This document shows positions 8,001-15,726 of a stretch of 64,000 bases of DNA, in pieces (position 1 is the stretch's first letter; each line of letters starts with the position of its first letter). The stretch is from Terriglobia bacterium. GTDB taxonomy: Bacteria; Acidobacteriota; Terriglobia; Terriglobales; Acidobacteriaceae. The notes beneath the pieces were generated by a model. The model did not search any database. It saw nothing but the letters and a program-made list of their open reading frames with translations, and was not told where the DNA came from. The stretch covers positions 43,025 to 107,024 of the forward strand of contig JAIQFO010000015.1 of the NCBI GenBank assembly GCA_020073215.1. The letters are read 5' to 3'. The translations under genes and the position numbers were made by a program.

Positions 8001-8739
8001 TAGTTATGATCCCTGCCTGTGCGGTCACATCCACAAACCGCACCGGAATCGCCGCCCCCACTTTCGCCACCGCCACCGGCGAATCTTCCGCGCGCGAATA
8101 TTTTCCCTGCTCGCCATACGCCAGGCTGATGGGCGCGCCCAGTTTGTTCTGCGTGATGTACTGGAATTTCTTCATCGCTTCGTGGGCGGGGTCGGCTCGG
8201 CCGGATTGCTGGTAGGCCCGCGCCAGTCCGAACTCGGAGGAGGCGTGGTGCGGGTCGAGCTTTAATGCGTGCTCGAAGGCGGCGATCGCCTCTGGAAACT
8301 GCTTGAGTTGCGCGTAGGTCGATCCCAGGAAGTACCAGGTGTCGGCGTCGTCCGGATCGATTTCAGTGACGCGGCGGAACGCGTCGACGGCCAATTCCGC
8401 GCTCGACGAATTTTTGTAGTAGAGGCCTAGGCTATACCAGGCGTGAGCATCTCGCGGATTGCGCTTTGTTTCTTCCTCGAGCAGCGCCTTCGCTTCTTCG
8501 CCGCGTTGCAGGTTGAGCAGCGCCACTCCGCGGTTGACCGCCGCCACCTCCAGCGTCGGGTCGGCCATCGCAGCGGCTTCGAACGACTTCAAAGCTTTCT
8601 CAAAAAGCTGCTGGTTCATGTAAGCGACGCCGATATTGTTGAGGCGCGCCGCTTCTTGCGGATTCGGGGCGGGAGCAGTCGCGGCGAGTGCGATGAGAAA
8701 AACGATGCCGACGAGGGCAATGCTGAGCGTCTTGGTCAT
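5092..8739 (-). CDS. Secreted TPR / FG-GAP / ASPIC-UnbV (CRTAC1-type) protein
   Basis: A 1215-residue exported protein. A signal peptide lies at 1-20 (LSIALVGIVFLIALAATAPA) and TPR units at about 28-190. About seven FG-GAP/VCBS calcium-binding repeats follow at about 235-640 (DYDGDGRIDIF, GDYDNDGATDL, DYDHDGDLDLY, DFDHDGWMDLAF, DYDNDGWVDLAA). An ASPIC/UnbV domain lies at about 655-715. The last 490 residues form a region I associate with acidobacterial CRTAC1 proteins (AWDGHEYKLVGDMLGAGVVG, LSFRFMEPLEESVYLDQVEL). The function is unknown; it is probably a beta-propeller surface or periplasmic protein. It follows the 585-residue CRTAC1 gene and a pentahaem cytochrome gene on the same strand, separated from the former by a strong hairpin. 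Two palindromic elements are inserted in frame near residues 755-830. Confidence 0.9.
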   Translation of the reverse strand: MTKTLSIALVGIVFLIALAATAPAPNPQEAARLNNIGVAYMNQQLFEKALKSFEAAAMADPTLEVAAVNRGVALLNLQRGEEAKALLEEETKRNPRDAHAWYSLGLYYKNSSSAELAVDAFRRVTEIDPDDADTWYFLGSTYAQLKQFPEAIAAFEHALKLDPHHASSEFGLARAYQQSGRADPAHEAMKKFQYITQNKLGAPISLAYGEQGKYSRAEDSPVAVAKVGAAIPVRFVDVTAQAGIITKPSPIGSATMEDGHVERHVAEGILGTGACFLDYDGDGRIDIFVTDDGPQGGFGLYRNLGNGKFGDVTKAAGLDPSLHGIGCTAGDYDNDGATDLVVSFRHLVLLLHNEKNGTFKDVTEVAGIKADGLNAGVAFIDYDHDGDLDLYIARTSFRALAGGEAEWQDQVWRNNGNGTFTDVSRETGLSTGGFHTAAVGTDYNNDRAIDVVVTGVIPTVFENPREGRFPARQPWTGSKPADTLGVAVLDFDHDGWMDLAFTHMGAPGITLWRNNRGKSFEQIHLPIVDWVNAYGVTAIDYDNDGWVDLAAVGETKDGKGEVRLFRNLGPDGWKDVTADVGLDKIQLKEPRAIIAGDYDNDGAVDLLITQNHGPAVLLHNEGGNKNNSLRLALKGLNDNKSAIGTKVEVFSAGLRQKFEVYGSSGYLGQNSPDLTIGLGQAKVADVVRMLWPTGVLQDEIEVAANQVQHFTEMDRRGSSCPTLFAWDGHEYKLVGDMLGAGVVGHWIAASDGSLAPQGLKPAPSPAVSGTAEAVPFPKPIHEASSVYESGSNVVRNIARPIETIKLDRNSLREKDESHPSQNQGRVGHPMLSFRFMEPLEESVYLDQVELLAVDHPAEVDVYPNEYFASNPPYPPFKVVFSKSNEARPPAGAWDEHGHNVLPDLLAHRYFGDFKVLPFLGFTKPHSLELDLGEPYRGGPLWLLLHGEIEYFSATSMYAADQAHLRPVAPYVEALAVNARSTENGVKDSWVRVVDDMGFPAGGARTMTADVTGKLPLGTRRIRITTNLQIYWDNILISRTNQERSRDQSARVTPVPLARAELSFHGFPLKIEGQPPGNVKYIYERTSATGPYTRPAGAYTRYGDVRPLLDSVDDKFVVFGSGDEVALDFDPATLPRLPSGWVRDYFFVANGYEKDMDFYAYRGDTVDPLPFRDMRTYPYPGRSFPSDAGHMDYLLEYNTRFMSGNEASGYSFQYPK
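6254..6290. repeat. Palindromic element in frame inside the CRTAC1 gene (distal)
   Basis: CCACCCTTCCC and GGGAAGGGTGG pair around a 7-base loop. In the gene it encodes about SHPSQNQGRVGHP between REKDE and MLSFRFMEP, two segments that look contiguous in related proteins. Confidence 0.75.
6410..6478. repeat. Palindromic double element in frame inside the CRTAC1 gene (proximal)
   Basis: The perfect palindrome GGCACGGCTTCAGCCGTGCC (6416-6435) is followed by GGGCTTTAGCCCC. It is read through as about GLKPAPSPAVSGTAEAVPFP, placed between WIAASDGSLAPQ and NVVRNIARPIETIKLDR. Confidence 0.75.
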
Positions 8740-8820
8740 TGGGAGTTCGAGAAGATTCTATCCGAGCGGCGAGCGTGTGTCCGTAAGCTCAGCCATCCTC
8801 CCCCGGGACTAAACCAATAA

Positions 8821-8904
8821 TTTGTCATCCTGAGCGAAGCGAAGGACCTGCTTTGTTGCCGTCCGATAAGAAAGCAGGTCCTTCGCTTTGCTCAGGATGA
8901 CAAA
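8821..8904. repeat. Long hairpin, repeat family C, between two CRTAC1 genes
   Basis: 34-bp arms (8821-8854 and 8871-8904) beginning TTTGTCATCCTGAGCGAAGC pair with a single mismatch around a 16-base loop. It lies between the stop of the 585-residue CRTAC1 gene (8929) and the start of the 1215-residue one (8739). It could act as an intercistronic attenuator, terminator or mRNA-stabilising structure; no U-tract follows on either strand. Confidence 0.85.
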
Positions 8905-8928
8905 TATAGGAAGATGTCCGACGCACTA

Positions 8929-10686
8929 CTACTTCTTTCCGTACGGCCGCGTGGCTACCTGCCCTTTCGCTTCTTGAACGGTAATGGTCTGCCCGGTCGC
9001 GATGTTTGACAGTTTGTCCACCTGCCCGCTGGGCCAATCGATCTCGACCGTGTCGGCTTTGGTCTTCGGCCCCATGCCGAAGGTGAGCACCAGTTCGCTT
9101 TGCGAAAGATAGCTGGAGCCGCTCTTCATGGTGAGCCACTGCCTATCCGCTCCGGCGCTTACGCGGACGACCGCGCCGATACCGTCGCGGTTCGATTTTG
9201 TGCCGATGAGTCTTATGCGCAGGCTGTGATTCGTGCCGCCCTGGTTGAGGTAGAGACGCGCGGGGCCGCCGTTGGTCATGAGCAGCACGTCTAACGCGCC
9301 ATCATTATTGATGTCGGCGTAGGCCGCGCCGCGCGCAACTTTCGGAGCGGCCAACGCGCTTCCGACTTTCATCGTCACTTCCTCAAACTTGCCGTTGCCG
9401 AGGTTACGGAATAAGTGCGGCCGCTCGGCGTAGCTGACGCGCTTTTGCACCGTCTCGATCTGGTCCTCGATGTGGCCGTCGGCGATGAAGATGTCCTGCC
9501 AGCCGTCGTTGTCGTAGTCGAAGAAGAAGCAGCCGAAGCCGAGCGTCAGCAGCGTCGAGCGGCCGACTTCCGAGCGCGGAGCTTCATCCACAAACAGCCC
9601 GTTGCCTTCATTGTGGTAGAGCGAGAGCATCTGGTTGGCGAAGTTAGTAACGATCAGGCTGGCGCTGCCTGAGCGATCGTAATCGGCGGCGTCTACGCCC
9701 ATCCCGGCGCGGGCAATGCCGTCTTCGCTGAAAGCAATGCCAGCGGAAACGGCGCGCTCTTCGAAAGTGCCGTTCTTTTTATTGAGGTAGAGCTTGTTGG
9801 GCTGGGTGTCGTTGGCGATCAGGATGTCGGGCCATCCGTCATTGTTGTAGTCCAAAATGGCGACGCCGAGACCCTTGGAAGTTGGATCGTAGAGGCCCGC
9901 TTTCTTGGTGACGTCTTCGAATTTGCCGTTGCCGAGGTTGTGCCAGAGGCGAGCGGACGTCCCCTTATACGATTCGGGCGTGCAGTAAGACTTGTGCGCG
10001 CCATCGATGGTGCAGTAGAGGTCGGTTTGCGCGGACCACTGCACATAGTTGGCCACGACCAGATCCAGTTTCCCGTCGCGATCGTAATCGACCCAGGCGG
10101 CGCCGGTCGAGAACTCGTTCGGTCCCCAGAGTCCAGCCGACTTGGTGACATCGGTAAAGGTGCCGTTGCCGTCGTTGTGGAAGAGATGGCTCTGGCCGAC
10201 GGCAGTAATAAAGATGTCGTCGAAGCCGTCGTTGTCGTAGTCACCTACCGCGACGCCCATTCCAAATAGCGAAATACCCAGGCCGGATTTGCGCGTCACG
10301 TCGGTGAAGGTGCCGTCGTGATTATTGTGGTAGAGCTTCAACGATGTCGGGCCGTTCCTGGGGTGGCCAGGCCAGTCTTGCCCATTGATTAACAGGATGT
10401 CGGGAAACCCGTCGTTGTCATAGTCGACGAAGGCGCAGCCGGGACCCATAGTTTCGGGGAGCCACTTCCTCCCGAAGGCTCCGTTGTTGTGGGTGAAGTG
10501 GATGCCGGCTTGCGCCGTGATGTCGCGGAAGGTGATGCGCTCCTGCGCGTGGCTGGTCGTGACGAGCGAAAGGAATAATAACCACGGAGGCACGGAGACA
10601 CGGAGGAAAGCTGGAAAAGAAAACCCTAGCTGCCCTCCGTGTCTCCGTGTCTCCGTGGTGGTTTTGCACTGCGATGGTCGCCTCAC
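8929..10686 (-). CDS. Secreted FG-GAP / ASPIC-UnbV (CRTAC1-type) protein
   Basis: A 585-residue protein with about seven FG-GAP/VCBS repeats (DYDNDGFPDILLING, GDYDNDGFDDIFITA, DYDRDGKLDLVVANY, DYNNDGWPDILIAND, DYDNDGWQDIFIADG, DINNDGALDVLLMT) and a C-terminal ASPIC/UnbV domain (about 490-570, including IGAVVRVSAG and DTVEIDWPSG). The start ATG overlaps the TGA of the upstream cytochrome gene (ATGA), so translation is probably coupled. The signal peptide (hydrophobic LRVSVPPWLLFLSLVTT, cleavage after SHA) is partly built from a dispersed repeat. The protein is expected to be periplasmic or surface-exposed and to bind calcium. Its role is unknown, but its coupling to a multihaem cytochrome suggests a joint function. 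Confidence 0.9.
   Translation of the reverse strand: MRRPSQCKTTTETRRHGGQLGFSFPAFLRVSVPPWLLFLSLVTTSHAQERITFRDITAQAGIHFTHNNGAFGRKWLPETMGPGCAFVDYDNDGFPDILLINGQDWPGHPRNGPTSLKLYHNNHDGTFTDVTRKSGLGISLFGMGVAVGDYDNDGFDDIFITAVGQSHLFHNDGNGTFTDVTKSAGLWGPNEFSTGAAWVDYDRDGKLDLVVANYVQWSAQTDLYCTIDGAHKSYCTPESYKGTSARLWHNLGNGKFEDVTKKAGLYDPTSKGLGVAILDYNNDGWPDILIANDTQPNKLYLNKKNGTFEERAVSAGIAFSEDGIARAGMGVDAADYDRSGSASLIVTNFANQMLSLYHNEGNGLFVDEAPRSEVGRSTLLTLGFGCFFFDYDNDGWQDIFIADGHIEDQIETVQKRVSYAERPHLFRNLGNGKFEEVTMKVGSALAAPKVARGAAYADINNDGALDVLLMTNGGPARLYLNQGGTNHSLRIRLIGTKSNRDGIGAVVRVSAGADRQWLTMKSGSSYLSQSELVLTFGMGPKTKADTVEIDWPSGQVDKLSNIATGQTITVQEAKGQVATRPYGKK
10579..10662. repeat. Dispersed inverted repeat (CACGGAGACACGG type) forming part of a signal peptide
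   Basis: Arms ACCACGGAGGCACGGAGACA (from 10581) and CTCCGTGTCTCCGTGGTGG (to about 10660) form a hairpin with a loop near 10607-10633. It occupies codons about 9-37 of the 585-residue CRTAC1 gene and is translated as TTETRRHGG and LRVSVPPW. Confidence 0.85.
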
Positions 10687-13541
10687 CGGTTGGACCCCTC
10701 ACGGATCGTGCTGGCGCTCGCGGTCAGGTGCTTGACGGGCGCGTTCTTCAAGATGGGCAGAGGGACTGACGTGTGCTCGTGGATGCTTTGGCGTTCGTTG
10801 TTGTCTTCGGGATGGAACTGGCGATAGGGACCGGTGATGGCCTGCGAGGCTTCGTCGGCTTTGAAGCGCAGGTAGCGCGCCTGATGTTCTTTGGACATCT
10901 TCTCGTCGCCCAGGCCGTTGTAGCAGAGCATGAGGTTGTAGTGCGCCTGCAAGTCCTCCGGATCGACGGCTAGCACCTGCTGCAACACTTTCACCGCCTC
11001 CGCATACTTCCTTTGCAGAAACAGGACGCGGCCGAGATTGTTCAACGCCACGCGGTCGCGGGGATATTGCGCGAGGACTTTCCCCAGATGTTGTGCCGCG
11101 CCGTCGTAGTTGCCGTCCTGGCGCAGAACTCCGGCATAGAAGAAGTGCGCGCGCGCGAGATCGGGGCTAAGAGCGAGCGCTTTTTCGAGAACAGCGCGGG
11201 CGCGAGCCACGTCGCCTTCCTGCAGGGCGGCGCGCCCGATGTTCACCCAGCCGTCGGGATTCTGCGGATCGACCTCGGTGACTTTTTCGAAGGCCGCCTG
11301 CGCGGCCTTCAAATCGCCCTGCAGCAAGAGGCCGATGCCGTAATCATTCCAGCGCTGCCAATCTTCTTTCGCGAGTTCGGTTTTGGGCTGCGGCGCTGCG
11401 GCGTTCGCGGGCAGGACGTCGACAACCACCTGATCGTGAGCTACCACCTCGATCGGAAGGTCTGGAACCTTTTCCCTCTTTGCCGAAACTCCCTGAAGAG
11501 AACCGGTGAACACGAACTTCCGGTCGTCATAGTCAGCGGTGACCTCGGACTTTGGCCGAGTAAAGTCGGGCTCGCCCTTAAATGCAAATTGCGTATTCCA
11601 CCACGCGAACTTGCGATAGCAGAGCCGCGCAGTCAAAGTAACTTTGCCGCCCGTTTTCTCGGGGATCTTCATGCGGAAGTGCACCGTGTCGGCGGCGCCG
11701 GGCGGGATCAGGCGCACGTACACCACGGCGCGCGTGGCCCAGGCGTTGCGCTTGTTGATTGGATTGCCGTGCGCGTCCACCTGAAGCGAGCGGTAGAAGT
11801 GCGCGCGCTTTTCCACCGGGCCCTTGCCGTTGTCTTCGACCATGCCGCTCCAGAAAATCGTCTGCCCTCGGTCGTCGACGCCTTTCAGTTCGAGCCAGGT
11901 ATCGTAGGCATCGACCGTGCCGCCGGGAAAGAAATGTCCGACGCGCTTGGTACGAACCACAACATCCACGCTGACGGTGTCGCCGCGACGGACCGCTGGC
12001 CGCACACGATCGAGGGGAGCGGTGACAGGCGCGGTGACCGGGGCAGCGGTTCCGGGAGTGATTTTGGCTTCCGCTTCTTCTCCCACCGCGAACGTGGTTG
12101 CGAGTTCGTGCTGCGCGACCGCTCCTGCCTTCAGCGGGGCGCTGGCCGGAGTGAGCGCAAAAATATCCACCGTCAGGACTCCGCTGGTCAGAAAATCCTC
12201 GGTGGCCTTCAACTGCGCGGCATCTTCGTTGGCCGTGGGCAGCGCGGTGTTGGCGGCCGGGAAACGGTGAGAATGCACCTTGCCGGCAACGTTCCCCATA
12301 TCGTTGGAGGGCTCAAGCGGCATGTGGCAATCGGCGCACTGCTGCGGTTTCGGCGGGTAGTAGAACGATCTTGCACCCTCTCCGGAAACGCCGCTGGCCT
12401 GCCAGTTGTCGTACTCGTTGAAGCCGCGAATCCAGCGGTAATGATTGACTGGCACGTCGAGGTGCACCTTGTGGCAGGAGGAGCAGAACTCCGCCGTCTG
12501 CTCCCTCATGAACGGCTTGAGGAACGCGCGCCGGTGCGGCTCCGGATTCAGCTTGATCATGAAGTCGTGCAGGGTACGGACCACGGGATTCTTGCTCGCG
12601 GCCAGTTCGTGCAGCTTGGGATACTCCAGATAGAAATCACCTTGGCCCATCGTACTTTTTACGTCGGCGATGGAGTGGCACATCATGCAGCCGAGTCCGG
12701 CTTGAGCCTCGGGCGTGTGCACGATCTGCTTGATGGGTGTATCCATCTTGCCGCTGTAGAGCACGGCCGGGTCGTGGCATCCGCCGCACCATTTGGAGGG
12801 CTTGGTGCCGACCGTATCCTGCATGTACTCGACCGCTTTGCGATACCACTGATTGTTGAACGAAGAAAAATGGTGGGCCGAGCTGTTCCACTGGTCGTAG
12901 ATATCTTCGTGACAGCGCTTGCAGGAATCCGATTCCATGAAGAACTTGCTGGGAATTTTTTCGCCGCCATAGACCTGCGCGGAGCTGGGAAAAAATGGGC
13001 CGGTAGGGCCGTCGCCTTCGCCATTCATGCTGACGGGAGGCAGGGCCGGATTCTCAATGCGTCCATGCCGGGTCCAGCGAGTCTCTCGAAGATAGCGAGC
13101 CACGGGAGCCAGCACCGCCAGCACAACAAGTACGGTGATGACGCGAACAGCAGAATGAAGGGAGAGCCATCGGCGATTGCCCAAACGGGCCGCAGCCATC
13201 AGGCCGGCGCCGAGAAAGCTCAGTCCGAGGTGGATGTAAACGATCGGCCAATCCGCGCGCAACGCTCCGGTGTAAATCAGCGCCAGCCCTGGAATTGCGC
13301 CGAGGAAAAGAAACACCAATCCGACGCGAACCAGCGGCTCTCCCTGACGCAAAAACAAAGACTGCACCAGCCAGAGCAATAAAAGGACTGAAGCCGCAAC
13401 CCCGGCAACGGCGTGCAGCAAGACCACCCCAGCATAAAAAATACTCGCTTGCGGGAACGCGTACAGGTAGATCGCGGACACGGCCAGGAAGCCGATCAGT
13501 ATCGACAACACCCTGCCCACAGAATTTCCGGCGGAAGACAT
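10683..13541 (-). CDS. Pentahaem c-type cytochrome / TPR membrane protein
   Basis: A 952-residue protein from ATG 13541 (an in-frame upstream ATG at 13628 gives a less likely 981 residues). About five hydrophobic segments fill residues 12-155. Five CxxCH haem-binding motifs follow at about 207 (CKRCH), 252 (CGGCH), 285 (CMMCH), 353 (CSSCH) and 402 (CADCH), in a domain resembling cytochrome c554/NapC-NrfH-like multihaem proteins. A beta-rich region comes next, then three or more TPR units near 740-880 (NLGRVLFLQRKYAEAVKVLQ). It probably sits in the inner membrane with haems and TPRs in the periplasm, passing electrons to or from periplasmic partners. Its stop overlaps the start of a CRTAC1 gene by 4 bases, and a second CRTAC1 gene follows. 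Confidence 0.88.
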   Translation of the reverse strand: MSSAGNSVGRVLSILIGFLAVSAIYLYAFPQASIFYAGVVLLHAVAGVAASVLLLLWLVQSLFLRQGEPLVRVGLVFLFLGAIPGLALIYTGALRADWPIVYIHLGLSFLGAGLMAAARLGNRRWLSLHSAVRVITVLVVLAVLAPVARYLRETRWTRHGRIENPALPPVSMNGEGDGPTGPFFPSSAQVYGGEKIPSKFFMESDSCKRCHEDIYDQWNSSAHHFSSFNNQWYRKAVEYMQDTVGTKPSKWCGGCHDPAVLYSGKMDTPIKQIVHTPEAQAGLGCMMCHSIADVKSTMGQGDFYLEYPKLHELAASKNPVVRTLHDFMIKLNPEPHRRAFLKPFMREQTAEFCSSCHKVHLDVPVNHYRWIRGFNEYDNWQASGVSGEGARSFYYPPKPQQCADCHMPLEPSNDMGNVAGKVHSHRFPAANTALPTANEDAAQLKATEDFLTSGVLTVDIFALTPASAPLKAGAVAQHELATTFAVGEEAEAKITPGTAAPVTAPVTAPLDRVRPAVRRGDTVSVDVVVRTKRVGHFFPGGTVDAYDTWLELKGVDDRGQTIFWSGMVEDNGKGPVEKRAHFYRSLQVDAHGNPINKRNAWATRAVVYVRLIPPGAADTVHFRMKIPEKTGGKVTLTARLCYRKFAWWNTQFAFKGEPDFTRPKSEVTADYDDRKFVFTGSLQGVSAKREKVPDLPIEVVAHDQVVVDVLPANAAAPQPKTELAKEDWQRWNDYGIGLLLQGDLKAAQAAFEKVTEVDPQNPDGWVNIGRAALQEGDVARARAVLEKALALSPDLARAHFFYAGVLRQDGNYDGAAQHLGKVLAQYPRDRVALNNLGRVLFLQRKYAEAVKVLQQVLAVDPEDLQAHYNLMLCYNGLGDEKMSKEHQARYLRFKADEASQAITGPYRQFHPEDNNERQSIHEHTSVPLPILKNAPVKHLTASASTIREGSNR

Positions 13542-13628
13542 GACAGAAAGATTCGGCCCCCACAAGAGCCTGCAACCCTGCAGTTTGCAATATGTTATCG
13601 GATCGCGGGAAACGGCGTCTCTAATCAA

Positions 13629-14027
13629 AACAGATTAGGAGACTAATCACTCGGCAGTGGGCCAGTTTGAACGCCACAAGGCGCCTTGACAAGGGACTTA
13701 TCCTGAAAGCACTCGCACAATGAGCAAAGGCCACAAACCCGGTCTAAAGATTACCCACCGCAGCGGCAAGGTACTGCCGGCCACCCCCTGCGAGGTACGT
13801 GAGAAACTTCTGCAACAGTGCGAACACGCTGAGGCCGGGCCGAAGCAGACTCGCCTTTTTAGCGATCTGTTTGCCCATGAGAAAAAACACGGCTGCGGGA
13901 AGAAGCTCCTGTATAAATTGAACTGACCCACTACTAAACACTTCTTCGCGTTGCTGACTCCCCCGCCGCTCTGCTACTTTGATTAGTTTCCCGTTCCCTG
14001 TCTGCTGACTCCGTGGGGTGAGACGCA
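13629..14027. other. Divergent intergenic region, promoters expected
   Basis: Separates the divergent cytochrome operon and the glutaryl-CoA dehydrogenase gene. Apart from one doubtful small reading frame (13720-13926) I see no coding or structural signal. Confidence 0.4.
13720..13926 (+). CDS. Small basic protein of unknown function, doubtful
   Basis: 68 residues, Lys/His-rich, with four Cys-containing words (TPCEVREKL, QQCEHAEAG, HGCGKKLLY). No ribosome binding site of note precedes ATG 13720, and open frames also exist on the other strand. The composition looks protein-like, but I recognise no family. It is kept as a possible gene because the region is otherwise empty. Confidence 0.3.
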   Translation: MSKGHKPGLKITHRSGKVLPATPCEVREKLLQQCEHAEAGPKQTRLFSDLFAHEKKHGCGKKLLYKLN

Positions 14028-15209
14028 ATGCCGGCCATCAAATTCCGTGGTGTGGACTTCATCGAGTTCGATACCTTGCTCAACGACGACGAGCGCCTGG
14101 TTCGCAACACGGCGCGCCAGTTCATCGAAGACAACCTCGTCCCCATCATTGAGGAGTGCAACCGCGCCGGCCGCTTTCCGCGCGAACTGGTGAAGCCGAT
14201 GGCCGACCTGGGATTCTTCGGCGCATCGCTCGACGGCTATGGTTGCGCCGGCATGTCGAATGTCGAATACGGTCTGGTCATGCAGGAAATGGAGCGCGGA
14301 GACTCCGGCGTGCGCTCGTTTGTCAGCGTGCAGTCGGCGCTGGTCATGTATCCGATCTATACCTTCGGCAGCGACGAGCAGAAAAATACCTGGTTGCCCG
14401 CGATGCAGAAAGGCGAAAAGATCGGCTGTTTCGGACTGACCGAACCGGACTTCGGATCGAATCCCGGCGGCATGAGAATGCGCGCCCGCAGAGTTGGAAA
14501 AGAATATGTGCTGAACGGCGAAAAGATGTGGATCACCTCGGGCTCAATCGCCGACGTGGCCGTGATCTGGGCCAAGGTGGAAGATGAACACGATAAAGTC
14601 CGCGGATTCATGGTCGAGACCGACCGTCCTGGATTCAAAGCCGATGACATACACGGGAAGTGGTCGCTGCGCGCATCGGTGACGTCGGGCTTGTCGCTGC
14701 AGGATGTACGCATCCCCGAGTCGAACCTGTTGCCCGGGTCGGATGGATTGAAGTCTCCCCTGATGTGCCTGAACCAGGCGCGCTACGGCATCGCGTGGGG
14801 AGCGGTAGGCGCGGCGATGGCGTGTTACGACTGCGCGCTGCAGTATTCCCTGCTGCGCAAACAGTGGCGCGATCAGCCCATCGCCTCGCACCAGCTGGTG
14901 CAGGAGAAACTCGCCTGGATGATCAACGAGATCACCAAGGCGCAGTTACTGGTGCTGCAAGTCGGCCGCTTGAAAGACGCCGGGAAAGTCGAGCATCAGC
15001 ACATTTCGATGGCGAAGAGAAACAACGTCTGGATGGCGCTGGAGTGCGCCCGCCTGTCGCGCGACATCCTGGCCGCGAACGGTATCGCTGACGATTATCC
15101 CATCATGCGCCACCTGATGAACCTCGAAAGCGTGAAGACGTACGAGGGCACGCATGACATCCACACGCTGGTGATCGGGGCGAGCGTGACGGGGATTGAC
15201 GCGTTCTAG
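14028..15209 (+). CDS. gcdH: Glutaryl-CoA dehydrogenase
   Basis: A 393-residue FAD acyl-CoA dehydrogenase. It resembles the glutaryl-CoA branch throughout: SVQSALVMYPIY, GCFGLTEPDFGSNPGG, the KWSLRASVTSG flavin/substrate segment, CLNQARYGIAWG, and NLESVKTYEGTHDIH with the catalytic base Glu at about 373. It would oxidise and decarboxylate glutaryl-CoA to crotonyl-CoA in lysine, tryptophan or aromatic degradation, donating electrons to ETF. ATG 14028 is the start; a weak GGGGTGAG precedes it. No other pathway genes are adjacent. A different acyl-CoA dehydrogenase is at 41402-42544. Confidence 0.9.
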   Translation: MPAIKFRGVDFIEFDTLLNDDERLVRNTARQFIEDNLVPIIEECNRAGRFPRELVKPMADLGFFGASLDGYGCAGMSNVEYGLVMQEMERGDSGVRSFVSVQSALVMYPIYTFGSDEQKNTWLPAMQKGEKIGCFGLTEPDFGSNPGGMRMRARRVGKEYVLNGEKMWITSGSIADVAVIWAKVEDEHDKVRGFMVETDRPGFKADDIHGKWSLRASVTSGLSLQDVRIPESNLLPGSDGLKSPLMCLNQARYGIAWGAVGAAMACYDCALQYSLLRKQWRDQPIASHQLVQEKLAWMINEITKAQLLVLQVGRLKDAGKVEHQHISMAKRNNVWMALECARLSRDILAANGIADDYPIMRHLMNLESVKTYEGTHDIHTLVIGASVTGIDAF

Positions 15210-15297
15210 GGCCACTTTTCCGGATCTATTCTTTCGGACGAATCTACATCCGGCACGTTTCGACCCACGCCGAATATGACCGTGGAGGTTGGAAATC

Positions 15298-15699
15298 ATG
15301 AGTGCGACCGCAGCCCGTTCTGAATATGCCGCCTTGCTGTCGAGTGCCCTGCCTGCGGTCATTCGCAGTGCGGCGGAGAACGAGCGTTACATCGCCTTGC
15401 TGGAAGAACTGGACGGCAAAGGTATCCGGATGACCGCTGCCGAACGCCGCATGGCAGAGCTCCTGACCCTGCTGATCGAAGACTTCAAAGAAAAGCATTA
15501 CTCGCTTAAGAGTGCCAGCCCTGTCGAAGTGATCAGCGAACTGATGCTGGCGAACAGCCTTAAGCAGAAAGACATGCTCGACATCTTCGGCACCGCCAGC
15601 ATCGTTTCTGAAGTGCTCAGCGGGAAGCGGAAGCTGACCACGGAGCATATTCGCCGCCTCAGCCGACGATTCCATGTTTCGCCCGAACTTTTTATTTAA
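15298..15699 (+). CDS. HigA-like helix-turn-helix antitoxin/regulator without a partner
   Basis: 133 residues. The C-terminal half is an XRE-type helix-turn-helix like that of HigA (SELMLANSLKQKDMLDIFG, then IVSEVLSGKRKLTTEHIRRL and RRFHVSPELF). The N-terminal half is helical and acidic, as in the longer HigA proteins. ATG 15298 has GGAGG nine bases upstream; TTG 15289 is an alternative. HigB toxins normally lie immediately upstream, but only 88 bases separate this gene from gcdH and they hold no toxin frame, so it appears orphaned. It may regulate a distant target. Confidence 0.8.
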   Translation: MSATAARSEYAALLSSALPAVIRSAAENERYIALLEELDGKGIRMTAAERRMAELLTLLIEDFKEKHYSLKSASPVEVISELMLANSLKQKDMLDIFGTASIVSEVLSGKRKLTTEHIRRLSRRFHVSPELFI

Positions 15700-15707
15700 T
15701 GACACCA

Positions 15708-15725
15708 GCGGACAAGAGTGTCCGC
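15708..15725. repeat. Palindromic repeat family D
   Basis: GCGGACAAGAGTGTCCGC, a near-perfect palindrome between convergent genes. Further copies at 26289-26306 and 26369-26388. Confidence 0.8.
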
Positions 15726-15726
15726 C

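Noticed and set aside
11013..13382. Very long open frame (789 codons) on the plus strand
   Set aside because: It is antisense to the pentahaem cytochrome gene, which has clear domains. GC-rich third positions keep the antisense frame open; its translation has no domain and unnatural composition.
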